Part shown: positions 1 through 10,940 of the stretch, in pieces
Numbering within the stretch: the stretch's first letter is position 1
How the letters are laid out: each line of letters opens with the position of its first letter
Assembly: GCF_001679045.1 (NCBI RefSeq)
Contig: NZ_LYCK01000003.1
Location: 1-36,783 of the forward strand
Source: Haemophilus haemolyticus
GTDB taxonomy: Bacteria; Pseudomonadota; Gammaproteobacteria; Enterobacterales; Pasteurellaceae
Reading direction: 5' to 3'
DNA length: 36,783 bases
Translations under genes and position numbers: made by a program
The notes under the pieces: generated by a model
The model's input: the letters and a program-made list of their open reading frames with translations, nothing else
Databases searched by the model: none
What the model was told of the DNA's origin: nothing

Positions 1-116
<116 letters not shown>

Positions 117-218
117 TTAAAGAGTCCCTCTAAATAGACACGGTTATCGATGGGTAAATTAAACCACATTAACCAATAAAATTGTTTGCTATAATTGAAG
201 GAAGAGAGAAATGAAGGA

Positions 219-294
219 TGGTGCTGATAGGCGGATTTGAACCGCCGACCTCACCCTTACCAAGGGTGCGCTCTACCAACTGAGCTATATCAGC
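219..294 (-). tRNA. thrT: tRNA-Thr (anticodon GGT)
   Basis: Reading the minus strand gives a complete cloverleaf. The acceptor stem starts GCTGATA and pairs with TATCAGC, the anticodon loop is CTTGGTAAG (anticodon GGT), the T-arm contains GGTTCAAATCC, and CCA is encoded at the 3' end (219-221). It is the last tRNA of the cluster, directly before tuf. Confidence 0.97.
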
Positions 295-297
295 GTT

Positions 298-372
<75 letters not shown>

Positions 373-414
373 AAGTCCTAAATTCGTCTGTCCCATCAGG
401 ATTCATCTAAAAGA

Positions 415-499
415 TGGTGGAGGGAGAAGGATTCGAACCTTCGAAGGCTGAGCCAACAGATTTACAGTCTGCCCCCTTTGGCCGCTCGGGAACCCCTCC
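415..499 (-). tRNA. tyrU: tRNA-Tyr (anticodon GTA)
   Basis: This is an 85-nt class II tRNA with a long variable arm. On the minus strand the acceptor GGAGGGG pairs with TCCCTCC (one G-T), the anticodon loop is CTGTAAA (anticodon GTA), the T-arm has GGTTCGAATCC, and CCA is encoded (415-417). Confidence 0.97.
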
Positions 500-528
500 A
501 CGCTAAATGAATACTTGATACGAAGGAA

Positions 529-604
<76 letters not shown>

Positions 605-626
605 GTGTCGTAAGCAAGTGAGGCGT

Positions 627-654
627 ATTATATGGAAAAAACTTTTCGTGACAA
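627..654 (-). promoter_or_regulatory. Promoter of the tRNA-tuf operon
   Basis: On the minus strand TTGTCA (654-649) and a perfect TATAAT (632-627) are separated by 16 nt. A GC-rich stretch (ACGCC) follows the -10, as in stringently controlled stable-RNA promoters. A/T-rich tracts lie upstream at 655-690 and could act as an UP element. The rest of the 605-818 gap is AT-rich and must also hold the coaA promoter, for which I see no convincing boxes. Confidence 0.8.
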
Positions 655-818
655 GTTTTTTTTCTAAAAAAATTATTTTTTTTGCGTGTTCGTTTAAATC
701 ACAAGCAAAAATGTGAATTTTTAACCAAATCTTATTAAATTTACTGAAAAACAAATGCGAACATGCTGGTTATAGAGTATATTTTTCTTCGTTTATTTAG
801 CTATCAAATAAAATTATT

Positions 819-1754
819 GTGGAATTTTCAACTCAGCAAACACCTTTTTTAAGCTTTAATCGTGAACAATGGGCAGAACTTCGTAAATCCGTTCCATTAA
901 AATTGACAGAACAGGATCTCAAACCACTATTAGGTTTTAATGAAGACCTTTCATTAGATGAAGTAAGTACGATTTACCTACCGTTAACTCGTCTTATTAA
1001 CTATTACATTGATGAAAATTTACATCGCCAAACGGTGCTACATCGTTTTTTAGGCAGAAATAATGCCAAAACACCTTACATCATTAGTATTGCTGGCAGT
1101 GTTGCCGTGGGGAAAAGCACTTCAGCACGTATTCTACAATCTCTGCTTTCTCATTGGCTGACTGAAAGAAAAGTTGATCTCATCACAACAGACGGGTTTC
1201 TTTATCCATTAGACAAGCTTAAACAAGAGAATCTTTTACAAAAGAAAGGATTTCCCGTTTCTTATGACACACCGAAACTCATTCGCTTTTTAGCAGATGT
1301 AAAATCAGGTAAAAGCAATGTTACAGCACCAATCTACTCTCATTTAACATACGATATTATTCCCGATGAATTTGATGTGGTAGATAAACCCGATATTCTC
1401 ATTTTAGAAGGATTAAATGTGCTTCAAACAGGCAATAACAAAACCAATCAAACCTTTGTGTCAGATTTTGTTGATTTCTCTATTTATGTCGATGCAGAAG
1501 AAAAATTACTGAAAGAATGGTACATCAAACGCTTTTTAAAATTCCGAGAAAGTGCATTTAATGATCCTAATTCTTACTTTAAACATTACGCAAGCTTATC
1601 AAAAGAAGAGGCTGTTGCGACGGCAAGTAAAATTTGGGATGAAATTAACGGGTTAAACCTCAATCAAAACATTCTTCCAACCCGTGAGCGAGCAAATTTA
1701 ATTCTAACAAAAGGTGAAAACCATCAGGTAGAGTTAGTTAAATTGAGAAAATAG
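819..1754 (+). CDS. coaA: Pantothenate kinase (type I, CoaA)
   Basis: CoaA phosphorylates pantothenate with ATP, the first and controlling step of coenzyme A synthesis, in the cytosol. The 311-residue length is usual for bacterial type I enzymes. The P-loop GSVAVGKST is at residues 93-101, followed by [11 protein letters not shown], the conserved substrate-site region of the family. The start is GTG at 819; I see no strong ribosome-binding site (RBS) before it. The gene runs away from the tRNA-tuf cluster and ends in an uptake-word hairpin terminator facing plsB. In H. influenzae Rd, as I recall, coaA also neighbours tuf, so this junction is conserved. Confidence 0.95.
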   Translation: MEFSTQQTPFLSFNREQWAELRKSVPLKLTEQDLKPLLGFNEDLSLDEVSTIYLPLTRLINYYIDENLHRQTVLHRFLGRNNAKTPYIISIAGSVAVGKSTSARILQSLLSHWLTERKVDLITTDGFLYPLDKLKQENLLQKKGFPVSYDTPKLIRFLADVKSGKSNVTAPIYSHLTYDIIPDEFDVVDKPDILILEGLNVLQTGNNKTNQTFVSDFVDFSIYVDAEEKLLKEWYIKRFLKFRESAFNDPNSYFKHYASLSKEEAVATASKIWDEINGLNLNQNILPTRERANLILTKGENHQVELVKLRK

Positions 1755-1759
1755 CTCAA

Positions 1760-1790
1760 AAGTGCGGTAAAAATTCACCGCACTTCTTAT
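1760..1790 (+). terminator. coaA terminator made of an inverted uptake-word pair
   Basis: AAGTGCGGT (1760-1768) and its complement ACCGCACTT (1777-1785) form a 9-bp stem with an 8-nt AT loop, followed by T-rich DNA. The position just after coaA suggests a rho-independent terminator that also works as DNA uptake signals. Confidence 0.8.
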
Positions 1791-1800
1791 ATAGCTAATA

Positions 1801-1833
1801 TAAAAAAGGAGCATCAAATGATGCTCCTAAAAT
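1801..1833 (-). terminator. plsB terminator
   Basis: GGAGCATC (1808-1815), loop AAAT, GATGCTCC (1820-1827) is a perfect 8-bp stem. Read on the minus strand it is followed by a six-T run (1807-1802), as expected for the end of plsB, whose stop codon is at 1845. Confidence 0.85.
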
Positions 1834-1844
1834 TTAAATCTAAC

Positions 1845-4274
1845 TTAAGCGTGCTCTTCCGCTTTTTCAACCGTTCCTTTGACCGTCAAACAAATTTCCG
1901 TTGAGATCAAATGAGAAAGCGTTGACGCAAAATATTCTATTTTCTCAAGATTGCCATTGCCTGATTCATCAAAATAACCTTGCTCTTTCAAATTCGCAAT
2001 GAACATAGAGAAGACGGCTTTATCAAAGAACTCTGGCGCGTTAATACCATGCAATACAGATAAACGCTGTGCGACAAGTTGACTTTCTTTTTCCAGTTCT
2101 GCACGTGAAATATCTGGTTGTTTTTGCAAAATTGTCACTGTGATGTAATAACGTTGCAAGATTTCACGCATTCCCGCAGACCAAAGTTGTAAAATACGCA
2201 CTTTTAACTTATTGATAGATAAGAAATTATCATTAGAGTTAATCACCTGTTGGCGCGCAAATTCATCAATAATTTGGTGAATTTGAGTTTTTAACTCTTC
2301 TTCACTAAAGTGCAAGAATAACTCTCCTTTTAAGAACGGATAAATCTTGCCAACAGCTTCGACTAATAAATCTTTTTGAATCGCCTCATAATGCAAAATA
2401 ATGCTTGCAACTAAAGATGGCAATACAAATAAGTGTTGTATGTTATTGCGGTAGTAAGTCATCAACACGGCTGATGCGCGTTCCAAACGTACAATTTCCC
2501 CAAAGTTATCTTTTTCAACTAACACGCCAACACGATCAAGCGTTAATACATGATTTAACATCATTTCAGGCGTAGCCGTTGGCAAGACAACATCTGCGGA
2601 ATAAGGCACGTTTTGTAATAATTGTTGGTAACTCGCCAGTTGTTCCAAAAGTTGCTCACGAGAAAGTGCACGCTGACGAGAAGACAATAATGCCGTCCCA
2701 ACTAAATTCATTGCATTCACCGCAGCAGCTTTATTAATGTTCACCATCACTTGTTTTGATACAGAATCAACTGCAGGAGCAAACCATTGTGGTTTTTCTT
2801 CGTGATTTTGCTCTTTCCAATCAGGGAAGTGTTGATTCAAGTAGTTGGAAAGCGTAATTGGCTCACCAAAATTCACAAAACCTTGACCAAGATTGCGTAA
2901 TTTTTTAATTACTCGAATAACCAAACCTGCATTTTCTTTTTCTTTCGCCGCGCCACGCAATTCTTTTGCGTAAGTATCTACTTCTAATACATGCTCATAG
3001 CCCACATAAACTGGAACAACAGAAATTGGACGAGTTTGATTATGTTGCAACGCTTGAAGAGTCATCGACATCATGCCTGTTTTTGGCGCAAGTAAACGAC
3101 CAGTACGCGAACGCCCCCCCTCAATAAAATATTCTACCGAATAACCACGATGGAATAACTCTGATAAATATTCGCGGAAGATTGCAGAATATAATCTGTT
3201 TCCTTTAAAAGTACGGCGAATAAAGAATGCCCCCCAACTACGGAACATTCTACCTACAGGCCAGAAATTTAAATTAATTCCTGCTGCGATATGCGGCGGA
3301 ACAAGCCCTTGATGATAAAGCACATAAGAAAGCAATAAATAGTCGATATGACTACGGTGGCAAGGCACATAAACAATCTCATGACCTTCAAGTGCTAATT
3401 TACGTACGCGATCTGCATTTTGCACATCAATACCAGAATAAAGTTTATTCCAAAGCCAACGTAAAAAACGATCCGCGGCTCGCAAACTTGAATGGCTTAC
3501 ATCTGCAGCGATTTCATCCAAAATCTTATGTGCTTCTTTTTGTGCTTTTTCAATACTGATATTTTTCGATTTTGCTTCATCTTCAATTGCGCGTTGAATT
3601 GCTTCTGATTGCAATAATTTATTAAACATAGCTTGGCGATTCGGTAAACGAGGACCTGTGGCAGAAATGCGCTGTTTAGCAAAATGCATTTTTGCAACTC
3701 GAGCCAGCTTTTGCGCAATTTTTTCATCAGAGCCATGCTCATTCACCATATAACGTAATGAAACGGCTTGAGAAAAACGTACAAAAGTATCACGTCCAAA
3801 CCAAATAGCAGCAAAAGTTTTTTGCATGCCATTTAACAAACGCAAGTTAGGCAAACCGGATTTATCTTCATGCCCTGGAGAACGCCCCCAAAGAACAGAG
3901 ACCGGAATAAGTTGGACATCTAAACTCTCAGAAGTGCGGTGTAATTCGAGGTATTTATTGAAGATCGTGGTGGTTTCATCTTTCGCACCTTTCGATTTAA
4001 AAATACGACGTCCCTCATCTAAATACACATAACGAGGCAACTTCACTCCATCAATTTGATTTTTCTCAGCAGGATCAGGCAAACCTAGCGCCAAACAATT
4101 TCGACGGAAAATAACGAAATCGGTTTGAGAGGTATAAGGCAAAACATAAACAACAGGTTGGTGAATATTGAGGGAAAGCTCTTCTATTGGATTGGCTGGA
4201 ATTGGATTATTTTTCACTAATACTGACAGAGGCAAGCTCAATAATTGACGATACATATTTACAAAATTTGCCAT
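1845..4274 (-). CDS. plsB: Glycerol-3-phosphate acyltransferase PlsB
   Basis: PlsB acylates sn-glycerol-3-phosphate at position 1, the committed step of membrane phospholipid synthesis, at the inner membrane. The 809-residue protein carries the catalytic H-x4-D motif HRSHID at residues 306-311 and the glycerol-phosphate-binding motif [11 protein letters not shown] about 75 residues later. I place the start at the ATG at 4274 ([20 protein letters not shown]), which lines up with the E. coli PlsB N terminus. The frame stays open 18 codons further upstream, but that extension looks like leader sequence. The gene is divergent from lexA, a pairing also seen in enterobacteria. plsC, for the next step, lies at 24039 in this window. 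Confidence 0.95.
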   Translation of the reverse strand: MANFVNMYRQLLSLPLSVLVKNNPIPANPIEELSLNIHQPVVYVLPYTSQTDFVIFRRNCLALGLPDPAEKNQIDGVKLPRYVYLDEGRRIFKSKGAKDETTTIFNKYLELHRTSESLDVQLIPVSVLWGRSPGHEDKSGLPNLRLLNGMQKTFAAIWFGRDTFVRFSQAVSLRYMVNEHGSDEKIAQKLARVAKMHFAKQRISATGPRLPNRQAMFNKLLQSEAIQRAIEDEAKSKNISIEKAQKEAHKILDEIAADVSHSSLRAADRFLRWLWNKLYSGIDVQNADRVRKLALEGHEIVYVPCHRSHIDYLLLSYVLYHQGLVPPHIAAGINLNFWPVGRMFRSWGAFFIRRTFKGNRLYSAIFREYLSELFHRGYSVEYFIEGGRSRTGRLLAPKTGMMSMTLQALQHNQTRPISVVPVYVGYEHVLEVDTYAKELRGAAKEKENAGLVIRVIKKLRNLGQGFVNFGEPITLSNYLNQHFPDWKEQNHEEKPQWFAPAVDSVSKQVMVNINKAAAVNAMNLVGTALLSSRQRALSREQLLEQLASYQQLLQNVPYSADVVLPTATPEMMLNHVLTLDRVGVLVEKDNFGEIVRLERASAVLMTYYRNNIQHLFVLPSLVASIILHYEAIQKDLLVEAVGKIYPFLKGELFLHFSEEELKTQIHQIIDEFARQQVINSNDNFLSINKLKVRILQLWSAGMREILQRYYITVTILQKQPDISRAELEKESQLVAQRLSVLHGINAPEFFDKAVFSMFIANLKEQGYFDESGNGNLEKIEYFASTLSHLISTEICLTVKGTVEKAEEHA

Positions 4275-4404
4275 GATAAATTTTCTCTTTGTTGTAAATT
4301 TGAAATATTTTAACACATCCGATCTCAACCGCTTTAAAAAATTTAGTGACAGAATGTGACCTAATACACAGATTTAAAAAATAACGGTTGCAACTTCACG
4401 CAAT

Positions 4405-4440
4405 CTGTATACAATACCAGTTATCTGTATTTAAAAACAG
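4405..4440 (+). promoter_or_regulatory. Two tandem LexA (SOS) boxes before lexA
   Basis: Box 1, CTGTATACAATACCAG (4405-4420), and box 2, CTGTATTTAAAAACAG (4425-4440), both fit the CTGT-N8-ACAG LexA consensus; box 1 ends CCAG. They are 20 bp apart centre to centre, so both lie on the same DNA face. The second box ends in the lexA ribosome-binding site. This implies strong LexA autorepression, as in E. coli lexA, which also has two boxes. Confidence 0.93.
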
Positions 4441-4448
4441 GAGTGTAT

Positions 4449-5072
4449 ATGAGACCATTAACAGCACGCCAACAAGAAGTGTTGGATTTATTAAAACGTC
4501 ATTTAGAAACAACAGGCATGCCACCAACACGAGCCGAAATCTCTCGAGAATTAGGCTTTAAATCACCCAATGCGGCAGAAGAACATTTAAAAGCGCTTTC
4601 ACGCAAAGGTGCGATTGAAATTATTCCTGGCGCATCTCGCGGTATCCGCATTTTAGACAATAGCGCAAATGAAGAATTTGATGGTTTACCACTTGTGGGC
4701 CGCGTAGCGGCTGGAGAACCTATTCTTGCAGAACAACATATCGAAGCAACTTATCGCGTAGATGCCGATATGTTTAAACCACAAGCAGATTTCTTACTCA
4801 AAGTTTATGGTCAATCCATGAAAGACATTGGTATCTTAGATGGTGATTTATTAGCTGTACATAGCACCAAGGATGTACGTAATGGACAAATTGTCGTTGC
4901 CCGTATTGAAGATGAAGTGACGGTAAAACGCCTTGAGAAAAAAGGTTCTATCATTTATCTACACGCAGAAAATGAAGAATTTGATCCAATCGTAGTAAAT
5001 CTTGAAGAACAAGAAAACTTTGAGATTGAAGGCATTGCAGTAGGGATCATTCGCAATAATGCTTGGATGTAA
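4449..5072 (+). CDS. lexA: LexA repressor, SOS regulator with self-cleaving peptidase
   Basis: LexA represses DNA-damage genes and cleaves itself when RecA filaments form. The 207-residue protein has an N-terminal winged helix (about 1-70; [23 protein letters not shown] is the DNA-reading part) and a C-terminal S24 peptidase. Visible active parts are the Ala88-Gly89 cleavage bond in VAAGEP, nucleophile Ser123 in YGQSMKD, and general base Lys160 in VTVKRL. I use the ATG at 4449 because AGGAG (4439-4443) lies 5 nt before it; a GTG at 4443 in the same frame falls inside that site. Two LexA boxes directly upstream show autoregulation. Confidence 0.97.
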   Translation: MRPLTARQQEVLDLLKRHLETTGMPPTRAEISRELGFKSPNAAEEHLKALSRKGAIEIIPGASRGIRILDNSANEEFDGLPLVGRVAAGEPILAEQHIEATYRVDADMFKPQADFLLKVYGQSMKDIGILDGDLLAVHSTKDVRNGQIVVARIEDEVTVKRLEKKGSIIYLHAENEEFDPIVVNLEEQENFEIEGIAVGIIRNNAWM

Positions 5073-5091
5073 TCTGAGTAAATTAGCGAAT

Positions 5092-5131
5092 AAAGTGCGG
5101 TAAAAATTTCCTGTGTTTTACCGCACTTTTC
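5092..5131 (+). terminator. lexA terminator, inverted uptake-word pair
   Basis: AAAGTGCGGTAAAA (5092-5105) and TTTTACCGCACTTT (5116-5129) form a perfect 14-bp stem around a 10-nt loop, ending in T residues. Both arms contain the uptake word. Confidence 0.9.
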
Positions 5132-5214
5132 TTAATCTAAAATTCTGAATTTGCCATTCTTTTTACCGCTCTCTATAATGCAATCAATCTTGAATTTAAA
5201 TAAAGGATGGAAAA

Positions 5215-6039
5215 ATGCAGTTTTCCAAAATGCACGGATTAGGCAACGATTTTGTTGTGGTTGACGGTGTTACTCAAAATGTTTTTTTCACATCAGAAAC
5301 CATTCAACGCTTAGCTGATCGCCACCGTGGAATTGGTTTTGATCAGCTTTTGCTTGTTGAACCACCTTATGATCCTGAACTCGACTTTCATTATCGCATT
5401 TTCAATGCCGATGGAAGTGAAGTTTCGCAATGCGGAAATGGTGCCCGCTGTTTTGCTCGTTTTGTGACATTAAAAGGGCTAACTAACAAAAAAGACATTG
5501 CGGTTAGCACACAAAAAGGCAATATGGTTCTAACGGTAAAAGACGATAACCAAATTCGTGTGAATATGGGTGAACCTATTTGGGAGCCAGCAAAAATTCC
5601 ATTTACCGCAAATAAATTCGAGAAAAATTACATTCTGCGCACGGACATTCAAACCGTCTTATGTGGTGCCGTTTCAATGGGCAATCCTCATTGTGTTGTA
5701 CAAGTAGATGATATTCAAACAGCAAATGTTGAACAGCTCGGTCCCTTGCTAGAAAGTCACGAACGCTTTCCCGAACGTGTCAATGCTGGTTTTATGCAAA
5801 TCATCAATAAAGAGCATATTAAACTTAGAGTTTATGAACGTGGTGCAGGAGAAACGCAAGCCTGTGGAAGTGGCGCTTGTGCGGCTGTTGCAGTTGGAAT
5901 TATGCAAGGTTTATTGAACAATCGAGTTCAAGTCGATTTGCCGGGCGGTTCATTAATCATTGAATGGAATGGCGTTGGTCATCCACTTTATATGACTGGC
6001 GAAGCGACCCATGTATATGACGGTTTTATAACCCTTTAA
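5215..6039 (+). CDS. dapF: Diaminopimelate epimerase DapF
   Basis: DapF converts LL- to meso-diaminopimelate without a cofactor, feeding peptidoglycan and, through LysA, lysine. It is 274 residues, the H. influenzae length. The two catalytic cysteines are Cys73 in SQCGNGARC and Cys217 in [10 protein letters not shown], one in each half of the pseudo-symmetric fold. AAGGA lies about 7 nt before the ATG. In many gammaproteobacteria dapF follows lysA; here the (broken) lysA is about 28 kb away. A terminator follows at 6047-6079, so dapF is probably not cotranscribed with purL. Confidence 0.97.
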   Translation: MQFSKMHGLGNDFVVVDGVTQNVFFTSETIQRLADRHRGIGFDQLLLVEPPYDPELDFHYRIFNADGSEVSQCGNGARCFARFVTLKGLTNKKDIAVSTQKGNMVLTVKDDNQIRVNMGEPIWEPAKIPFTANKFEKNYILRTDIQTVLCGAVSMGNPHCVVQVDDIQTANVEQLGPLLESHERFPERVNAGFMQIINKEHIKLRVYERGAGETQACGSGACAAVAVGIMQGLLNNRVQVDLPGGSLIIEWNGVGHPLYMTGEATHVYDGFITL

Positions 6040-6046
6040 TCTTCTT

Positions 6047-6079
6047 ATCCCCATCAAATTCTTAAAGATGGGGATTTTA
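6047..6079 (+). terminator. dapF terminator
   Basis: ATCCCCATC (6047-6055) and GATGGGGAT (6067-6075) form a 9-bp stem, followed by TTTT (6075-6078). A possible upstream ATG for purL at 6068 falls inside this stem, which argues against that start. Confidence 0.88.
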
Positions 6080-6089
6080 TTCCTCATAA

Positions 6090-6127
6090 ACGCAAACGTT
6101 TTCGTTTCTAGAAATATCCTTTATAAT
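6090..6127 (+). promoter_or_regulatory. PurR operator and purL promoter
   Basis: ACGCAAACGTTTTCGT (6090-6105) differs by one base from the classic PurR consensus ACGCAAACGTTTGCGT. A perfect -10 TATAAT lies at 6122-6127; the -35 region at the usual distance (about 6099-6104) falls inside the operator and is weak. This is a typical arrangement for repression by PurR with hypoxanthine or guanine. purR itself is not in the window. Confidence 0.9.
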
Positions 6128-6169
6128 AGCCCGCGATTTTTACCTCAAACACAACTCAAAGGTACCCGT

Positions 6170-9100
6170 ATGTTTCAAACTTTTCGTGGCTCACCCGCCC
6201 TTTCTGAATTCCGTATTCAAGGTTTAATGCAAAAATTCCAACAAAATCAATTACCAGTAAAATCGGTTTATGCGGAATATTTGCATTTTGTGGAATTAAA
6301 TCGACCGCTTGTTAGCGAGCGGGAAGCAAAACTAAAAGCATTGTTACATTATGGCCCAACCTTGCCAGAACACGATGCCAAAGGCGAAACTTTTATCGTG
6401 ATTCCGCGCGTTGGTACGATTTCTTCTTGGTCTTCTAAAGCGACCGATATTGCGCATAACTGTGGTTTAAGTGAAGTGGCGCGTATTGAGCGTGGTTTGG
6501 CGTATTATTTTGAGTTAAGCCAACCGTTTGATGAAAAAACAACAGAAAAATTGACTGCACTTTTACACGACAGAATGATGGAAACGGTGGTGCGCAATCC
6601 AGAAGATGCTGAGATTTTATTCCGTCATCAAGATCCGAAACCGTTTAAAACAGTGGATATTTTGAAAGGTGGACGTGAAGCCTTGGTCACAGCCAACGTA
6701 GAATTAGGCTTAGCACTGGCAGAAGATGAAATTGATTATTTGGTGGAAAACTTCACCCAATTAGGGCGCAATCCGCACGATATTGAACTTTATATGTTCG
6801 CGCAAGCCAACTCTGAGCACTGCCGTCATAAAATCTTTAATGCGGATTGGATTATTGATGGCAAAAAACAGGATAAATCCCTGTTTAAGATGATTAAAAA
6901 TACCTTTGAGAAAACCCCTGATTTCGTACTTTCTGCGTATAAAGATAATGCTGCGGTGATGGAAGGCTCAAAAGTCGGCCGTTTCTTTGCGGATCAAGAT
7001 GGGCAATATCGCTATCACAATGAAGATGCACATATCTTAATGAAAGTGGAAACCCACAACCACCCAACCGCAATTTCGCCATTCCCAGGGGCGGCAACAG
7101 GTTCGGGCGGTGAGATTCGTGATGAGGGTGCAACGGGTCGTGGTGCAAAACCAAAAGCTGGTTTAACCGGTTTTTCCGTATCAAACCTTGTCATTCCAAA
7201 CTTTGAACAACCTTGGGAAAATCCACTTTCCAAACCAAACCGTATTGCTTCAGCCTTAGATATTATGATTGAAGGTCCATTAGGTGGCGCAGCATTTAAC
7301 AATGAATTTGGTCGACCTGCGTTATTGGGTTATTTCCGTACCTATGAAGAGAAAGTCAACAGCTTCAACGGCGAAGAAGTGCGTGGTTATCACAAACCGA
7401 TTATGTTAGCAGGCGGTATCGGTAATATTCGTGGCGAACACGTTCAAAAAGGCGAAATACCAGTGGGTGCGAAATTGATCGTATTGGGCGGCCCTGCTAT
7501 GAATATTGGCTTAGGCGGAGGTGCTGCTTCTTCTATGGACAGCGGGAAATCAAAAGAAAATCTAGATTTTGCCTCTGTTCAACGTGAAAACCCAGAAATG
7601 GAACGCCGCTGCCAAGAGGTGATTGATCGCTGCTGGCAATTAGGTGATGAAAACCCAATTCTCTTTATTCACGACGTGGGCGCGGGTGGTTTATCTAATG
7701 CCATGCCTGAATTGGTGCACGATGGCGAACGTGGCGGTAAATTTGATTTACGCTCAATTCTTTGCGATGAAAAAGGCATGTCACCATTAGAAATTTGGTG
7801 TAACGAATCACAAGAACGTTATGTCTTAGCCGTTGCGCCAGAAAAACTCGAATTATTTACCGCACTTTGTGAACGTGAGCGTGCACCGTTTTCGGTCATT
7901 GGTGAGGCAACGGAAGAGAAACATTTAACCTTGCACGATAGTCATTTCGACAATAACCCAATTGATTTGCCAATGAATGTGTTATTAGGCAAAACCCCGA
8001 AAATGACGCGCGAGGTTTCGTCAAAAACTGTCGAAAATCGACCGCTTGCAACAGAAAATATTCAATTAAAAGAAGCTTTCCATCGCGTATTACGCTTACC
8101 GGTGGTGGCAGAAAAAACTTTCTTAATCACCATTGGCGACCGTTCGGTAACTGGTATGGTGGCGCGCGATCAAATGGTTGGCCCATGGCAAATTCCCGTG
8201 TCTGATGTGGCCGTCACAACCGCATCATTAGACAGCTATCACGGCGAAGCCATGGCAATGGGCGAACGTGCACCAGTAGCGTTATTAGACTTTGGTGCTT
8301 CTGCACGTTTAGCGGTGGCTGAATCTATCACTAATATTGCGGGCACCAATATTGGCGATATTAAACGCATCAAACTTTCTGCAAACTGGATGTCTGCAGC
8401 GGGTCATGGCGGTGAAGATGCAGGCTTATATGAAGCCGTGAAAGCGGTAGGTGAAGAACTTTGCCCGGCGTTAGGTATTACCATTCCAGTGGGTAAAGAC
8501 TCCATGTCGATGAAAACCACCTGGGAAGAAAATGGCGAGAAAAAATCCGTAACAGCTCCGCTTTCTTTAGTGATTTCATCTTTTGCGCGCGTGGAAGATG
8601 TCCGCAAAACAGTGACACCTCAATTACGCACAGACAAAGGTGCAAGCCGTTTATTGTTGATTGATTTAGGCGAAAGAAAAAATCGCTTAGGTGCGACCGC
8701 ACTTGCGCAAGTGTATAAACAATTAGGTGACAAACCAGCCGATGTGGTGAACGTAACCAAACTGAAAAACTTCTTTGATGCAATACAAGCATTAGTAGCA
8801 GAGCGTAAATTATTGGCTTACCACGACCGTTCAGATGGTGGTTTAATTACCACCCTTGCAGAAATGGCGTTTGCGGGTAACTGTGGCGTGGATGTGGATA
8901 TTTCTGCATTAGGCGACAATGATTTAGCCGTGTTATTCAATGAAGAATTGGGCGCAGTGATTCAAGTCTCTGAAAACGAATTAAGCGCAGTGCGTGAGGT
9001 ATTAAAAGCCCATGACTTGCTTGGCTTAACTTATGAATTAGGTTCTGTCACCACAGAAGATCGTTTTGAAATCACGCGTGGTAGCAAAAAACTATTAAGC

Positions 9101-10063
9101 GAAAAACGCTCTGAATTACGCGGTATTTGGGCAGAGCTCACTCACCAAATGCAACGCTTACGCGATAACCCAGAATGTGCCGACCAAGAATTTGAAGCGA
9201 AAAAAGCAACAGATAACAAAGGTTTATCTGCTCACTTAACCTATGATGTGAATGAAGATATTGCTGCGCCTTACATCAGCAAAGGCGTGAAACCAAAAGT
9301 AGCCGTATTGCGTGAACAAGGTGTAAACAGCCATGTTGAAATGGCAGCGGCTTTTGACCGTGCAGGCTTTGCAGCGATTGATGTTCACATGAGTGATTTA
9401 ATGGCAGGTCGTTACAACTTAAACGACTTTAATGCGATGGTGGCCTGTGGTGGCTTCTCTTACGGTGACGTATTGGGCGCAGGTGGCGGCTGGGCGAAAT
9501 CCATTTTATTTAACCCACAATTACGCGATCAATTCAGCCAATTCTTCGCCAATGAAAACACCCTTTCATTAGGCGTATGTAACGGCTGTCAATTTATCTC
9601 CACCCTGGCAGAAATCATCCCTGGTGCAGGAAATTGGCCACGTTTCGTGCGTAATAAGTCAGAACGCTTTGAAGCACGTGCCGCGATGGTGAAAATCAAC
9701 GACACCAACTCATTGTGGTTTAAAGGCATGGCTGGCTCACATATGCCGATAGCCGTTTCCCATGGTGAGGGGCGCGTAGAATTCAAAACACCTGAGAATT
9801 TGACCGCACTTCAAGCCCAAAACTTGATTGTGGCGCAATATATCGACAGCCATTTAAATGTGACTGAAACCTATCCAGCTAACCCAAATGGTTCGGCATT
9901 AGGCATTACCGCAATTTCTAACGTCGATGGTCGTATTGCTGCAATGATGCCACACCCTGAGCGTGTATTCCGTGCCGTGAGCAACTCATGGTACCCAGAA
10001 GATTGGTCTGAAGACGGCGCTTGGATGCGAATTTTCAGAAATGCGAGAATGAATTTCAAATAA
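6170..10063 (+). CDS. purL: Phosphoribosylformylglycinamidine synthase PurL (large, single-chain)
   Basis: PurL makes FGAM from FGAR, glutamine and ATP, the fourth step of purine synthesis. From the ATG at 6170 ([20 protein letters not shown]) it is 1297 residues, the usual length of the fused gammaproteobacterial form. Visible parts are an N-terminal domain, two AIRS-type synthase halves (the first with [25 protein letters not shown] at about 285-315, the second with [13 protein letters not shown]), and a C-terminal glutaminase. The glutaminase nucleophile is the Cys in LGVCNGCQ, and the partner His is in MMPHPERV. The frame is open from 6068, but that start lies in the dapF terminator and upstream of the promoter. 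Three uptake words sit inside the gene (7859, 8696, 9803). Confidence 0.98.
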   Translation: MFQTFRGSPALSEFRIQGLMQKFQQNQLPVKSVYAEYLHFVELNRPLVSEREAKLKALLHYGPTLPEHDAKGETFIVIPRVGTISSWSSKATDIAHNCGLSEVARIERGLAYYFELSQPFDEKTTEKLTALLHDRMMETVVRNPEDAEILFRHQDPKPFKTVDILKGGREALVTANVELGLALAEDEIDYLVENFTQLGRNPHDIELYMFAQANSEHCRHKIFNADWIIDGKKQDKSLFKMIKNTFEKTPDFVLSAYKDNAAVMEGSKVGRFFADQDGQYRYHNEDAHILMKVETHNHPTAISPFPGAATGSGGEIRDEGATGRGAKPKAGLTGFSVSNLVIPNFEQPWENPLSKPNRIASALDIMIEGPLGGAAFNNEFGRPALLGYFRTYEEKVNSFNGEEVRGYHKPIMLAGGIGNIRGEHVQKGEIPVGAKLIVLGGPAMNIGLGGGAASSMDSGKSKENLDFASVQRENPEMERRCQEVIDRCWQLGDENPILFIHDVGAGGLSNAMPELVHDGERGGKFDLRSILCDEKGMSPLEIWCNESQERYVLAVAPEKLELFTALCERERAPFSVIGEATEEKHLTLHDSHFDNNPIDLPMNVLLGKTPKMTREVSSKTVENRPLATENIQLKEAFHRVLRLPVVAEKTFLITIGDRSVTGMVARDQMVGPWQIPVSDVAVTTASLDSYHGEAMAMGERAPVALLDFGASARLAVAESITNIAGTNIGDIKRIKLSANWMSAAGHGGEDAGLYEAVKAVGEELCPALGITIPVGKDSMSMKTTWEENGEKKSVTAPLSLVISSFARVEDVRKTVTPQLRTDKGASRLLLIDLGERKNRLGATALAQVYKQLGDKPADVVNVTKLKNFFDAIQALVAERKLLAYHDRSDGGLITTLAEMAFAGNCGVDVDISALGDNDLAVLFNEELGAVIQVSENELSAVREVLKAHDLLGLTYELGSVTTEDRFEITRGSKKLLSEKRSELRGIWAELTHQMQRLRDNPECADQEFEAKKATDNKGLSAHLTYDVNEDIAAPYISKGVKPKVAVLREQGVNSHVEMAAAFDRAGFAAIDVHMSDLMAGRYNLNDFNAMVACGGFSYGDVLGAGGGWAKSILFNPQLRDQFSQFFANENTLSLGVCNGCQFISTLAEIIPGAGNWPRFVRNKSERFEARAAMVKINDTNSLWFKGMAGSHMPIAVSHGEGRVEFKTPENLTALQAQNLIVAQYIDSHLNVTETYPANPNGSALGITAISNVDGRIAAMMPHPERVFRAVSNSWYPEDWSEDGAWMRIFRNARMNFK

Positions 10064-10096
10064 TGTGAAATTGATCACGGAAAATTAATTAAAAAT

Positions 10097-10129
10097 AAGA
10101 GATACTAAGAAATTGGTATCTCTTTTTTA
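10097..10129 (+). terminator. purL terminator
   Basis: AAGAGATAC (10097-10105) pairs with GTATCTCTT (10116-10124), and the stem is followed by a T run to 10128. Confidence 0.88.
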
Positions 10130-10159
10130 TTGCATAAATTTTAGCAATAAAAAAATGCC

Positions 10160-10212
10160 AACAATATTAGCAACTAATATTGTTAATGATTTATATAAAT
10201 ATTTTATATAAA
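10160..10212 (+). repeat. Two adjacent AT-rich inverted repeats before the DUF417 gene
   Basis: The first is AACAATATTAG (10160-10170), spacer CAA, CTAATATTGTT (10174-10184), a perfect 11-bp arm pair. The second is TTTATATAA (10190-10198), spacer ATATT, TTATATAAA (10204-10212), a perfect 9-bp pair. A short GC hairpin, GGGCAT-T-ATGCCC (10220-10232), lies further down the leader. None has a T run that would make it a terminator, so an operator or leader-RNA role is possible. I do not recognise the cognate regulator. Confidence 0.55.
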
Positions 10213-10265
10213 AATTCTTGGGCATTATGCCCGTTATATCCATTGAACTATATAAGGAGTTCTTA

Positions 10266-10895
10266 ATGAGTAGTTTAGTTACATTGCTAGCTAATATTGT
10301 TGCGCCATTGCAACGTCAATTTATTAACTTTATCCGCATTGCGATTTGTGTTGTGATGGTTTGGATTGGAGGTTTAAAAGTTTGCCAATATGAGGCAGAT
10401 GGTATCGCACACTTTGTGTCAAATAGTCCTTTCTTAAGCTTCCTTTACAAAAACGGTGCAAATGAAGTGACAAATGATAAGGGTGTTTTAGTGAAAGAAT
10501 ATACCTTATATAAAAACCCTGAAGGCAAAATGGTCGCAAAAAATATCGAATGGCATAAAGCCAACGGCACCTATACCGCTTCTTATATTATTGGCGCAAT
10601 CATTGTGACAATTGGTATTTTAGTATTAGCGGGGATTTGGTCTCCAACATTAGGTTTATTTGGAGGCTTGCTCACCTTTGGCATGTCGATAGTCACGCTG
10701 TCGTTCCTGATATTTACGCCAGAAACCTGGGTGCCTAATTTAGGTGGGGACTTCCCAACACCTAATTATGGCTTCCCATATCTCTCAGGTGCTGGCCGAC
10801 TCGTGATTAAAGATATTATTATGATGGCAGGCGGCTTAGTTGCTGCAGCTGAATGTGCGAAACGCTATTTAGAGAATAAAAAGCAGTTTGCTTAA
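10266..10895 (+). CDS. DUF417 (YkgB/RclC-like) inner-membrane protein
   Basis: This predicted membrane protein belongs to the DUF417 family, whose E. coli members are YkgB/RclC (linked to reactive-chlorine resistance) and relatives. From the ATG at 10266 it is 209 residues, preceded by AAGGAG at 10254-10259; an in-frame GTG at 10218 is upstream of that site. Hydrophobic segments lie near residues 22-40, 105-128, 132-152 and 178-195. The family-like stretches FIRIAICVVMVWIGGLKVCQYEADGI and FPYLSGAGRLVIKDIIMM are visible. Its exact role here is unknown. It has its own terminator on each side, so it is a single-gene unit, probably controlled through the inverted repeats upstream. Confidence 0.8.
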   Translation: MSSLVTLLANIVAPLQRQFINFIRIAICVVMVWIGGLKVCQYEADGIAHFVSNSPFLSFLYKNGANEVTNDKGVLVKEYTLYKNPEGKMVAKNIEWHKANGTYTASYIIGAIIVTIGILVLAGIWSPTLGLFGGLLTFGMSIVTLSFLIFTPETWVPNLGGDFPTPNYGFPYLSGAGRLVIKDIIMMAGGLVAAAECAKRYLENKKQFA

Positions 10896-10908
10896 TTGCG
10901 TTATTTTT

Positions 10909-10940
10909 AAAGGCTTGCTGAGGTGAGCAGTAAGCCTTTT
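10909..10940 (+). terminator. Terminator of the DUF417 gene
   Basis: AAAGGCTT (10909-10916) pairs with AAGCCTTT (10932-10939), with further pairing CTG/CAG inside, and ends in TTTT. The following 10941-11202 stretch has no gene that I can see. It is very AT-rich, with overlapping TATAAT words at 11116-11126 that might serve the next gene, but I find no good -35. Confidence 0.8.

Noticed and set aside
4275..4328. 18-codon N-terminal extension of PlsB
   Set aside because: The homologous protein starts at [12 protein letters not shown]; the extension has no similarity and no RBS in view.
6068..6169. Longer N terminus for PurL from an ATG at 6068
   Set aside because: The codon lies inside the dapF terminator stem and upstream of the PurR box and -10; the start at 6170 gives the normal MFQTFRG N terminus.
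7015..8792. Several 65-104-codon minus-strand ORFs inside purL
   Set aside because: They are by-products of purL codon usage on the opposite strand; no homology or translation signals.
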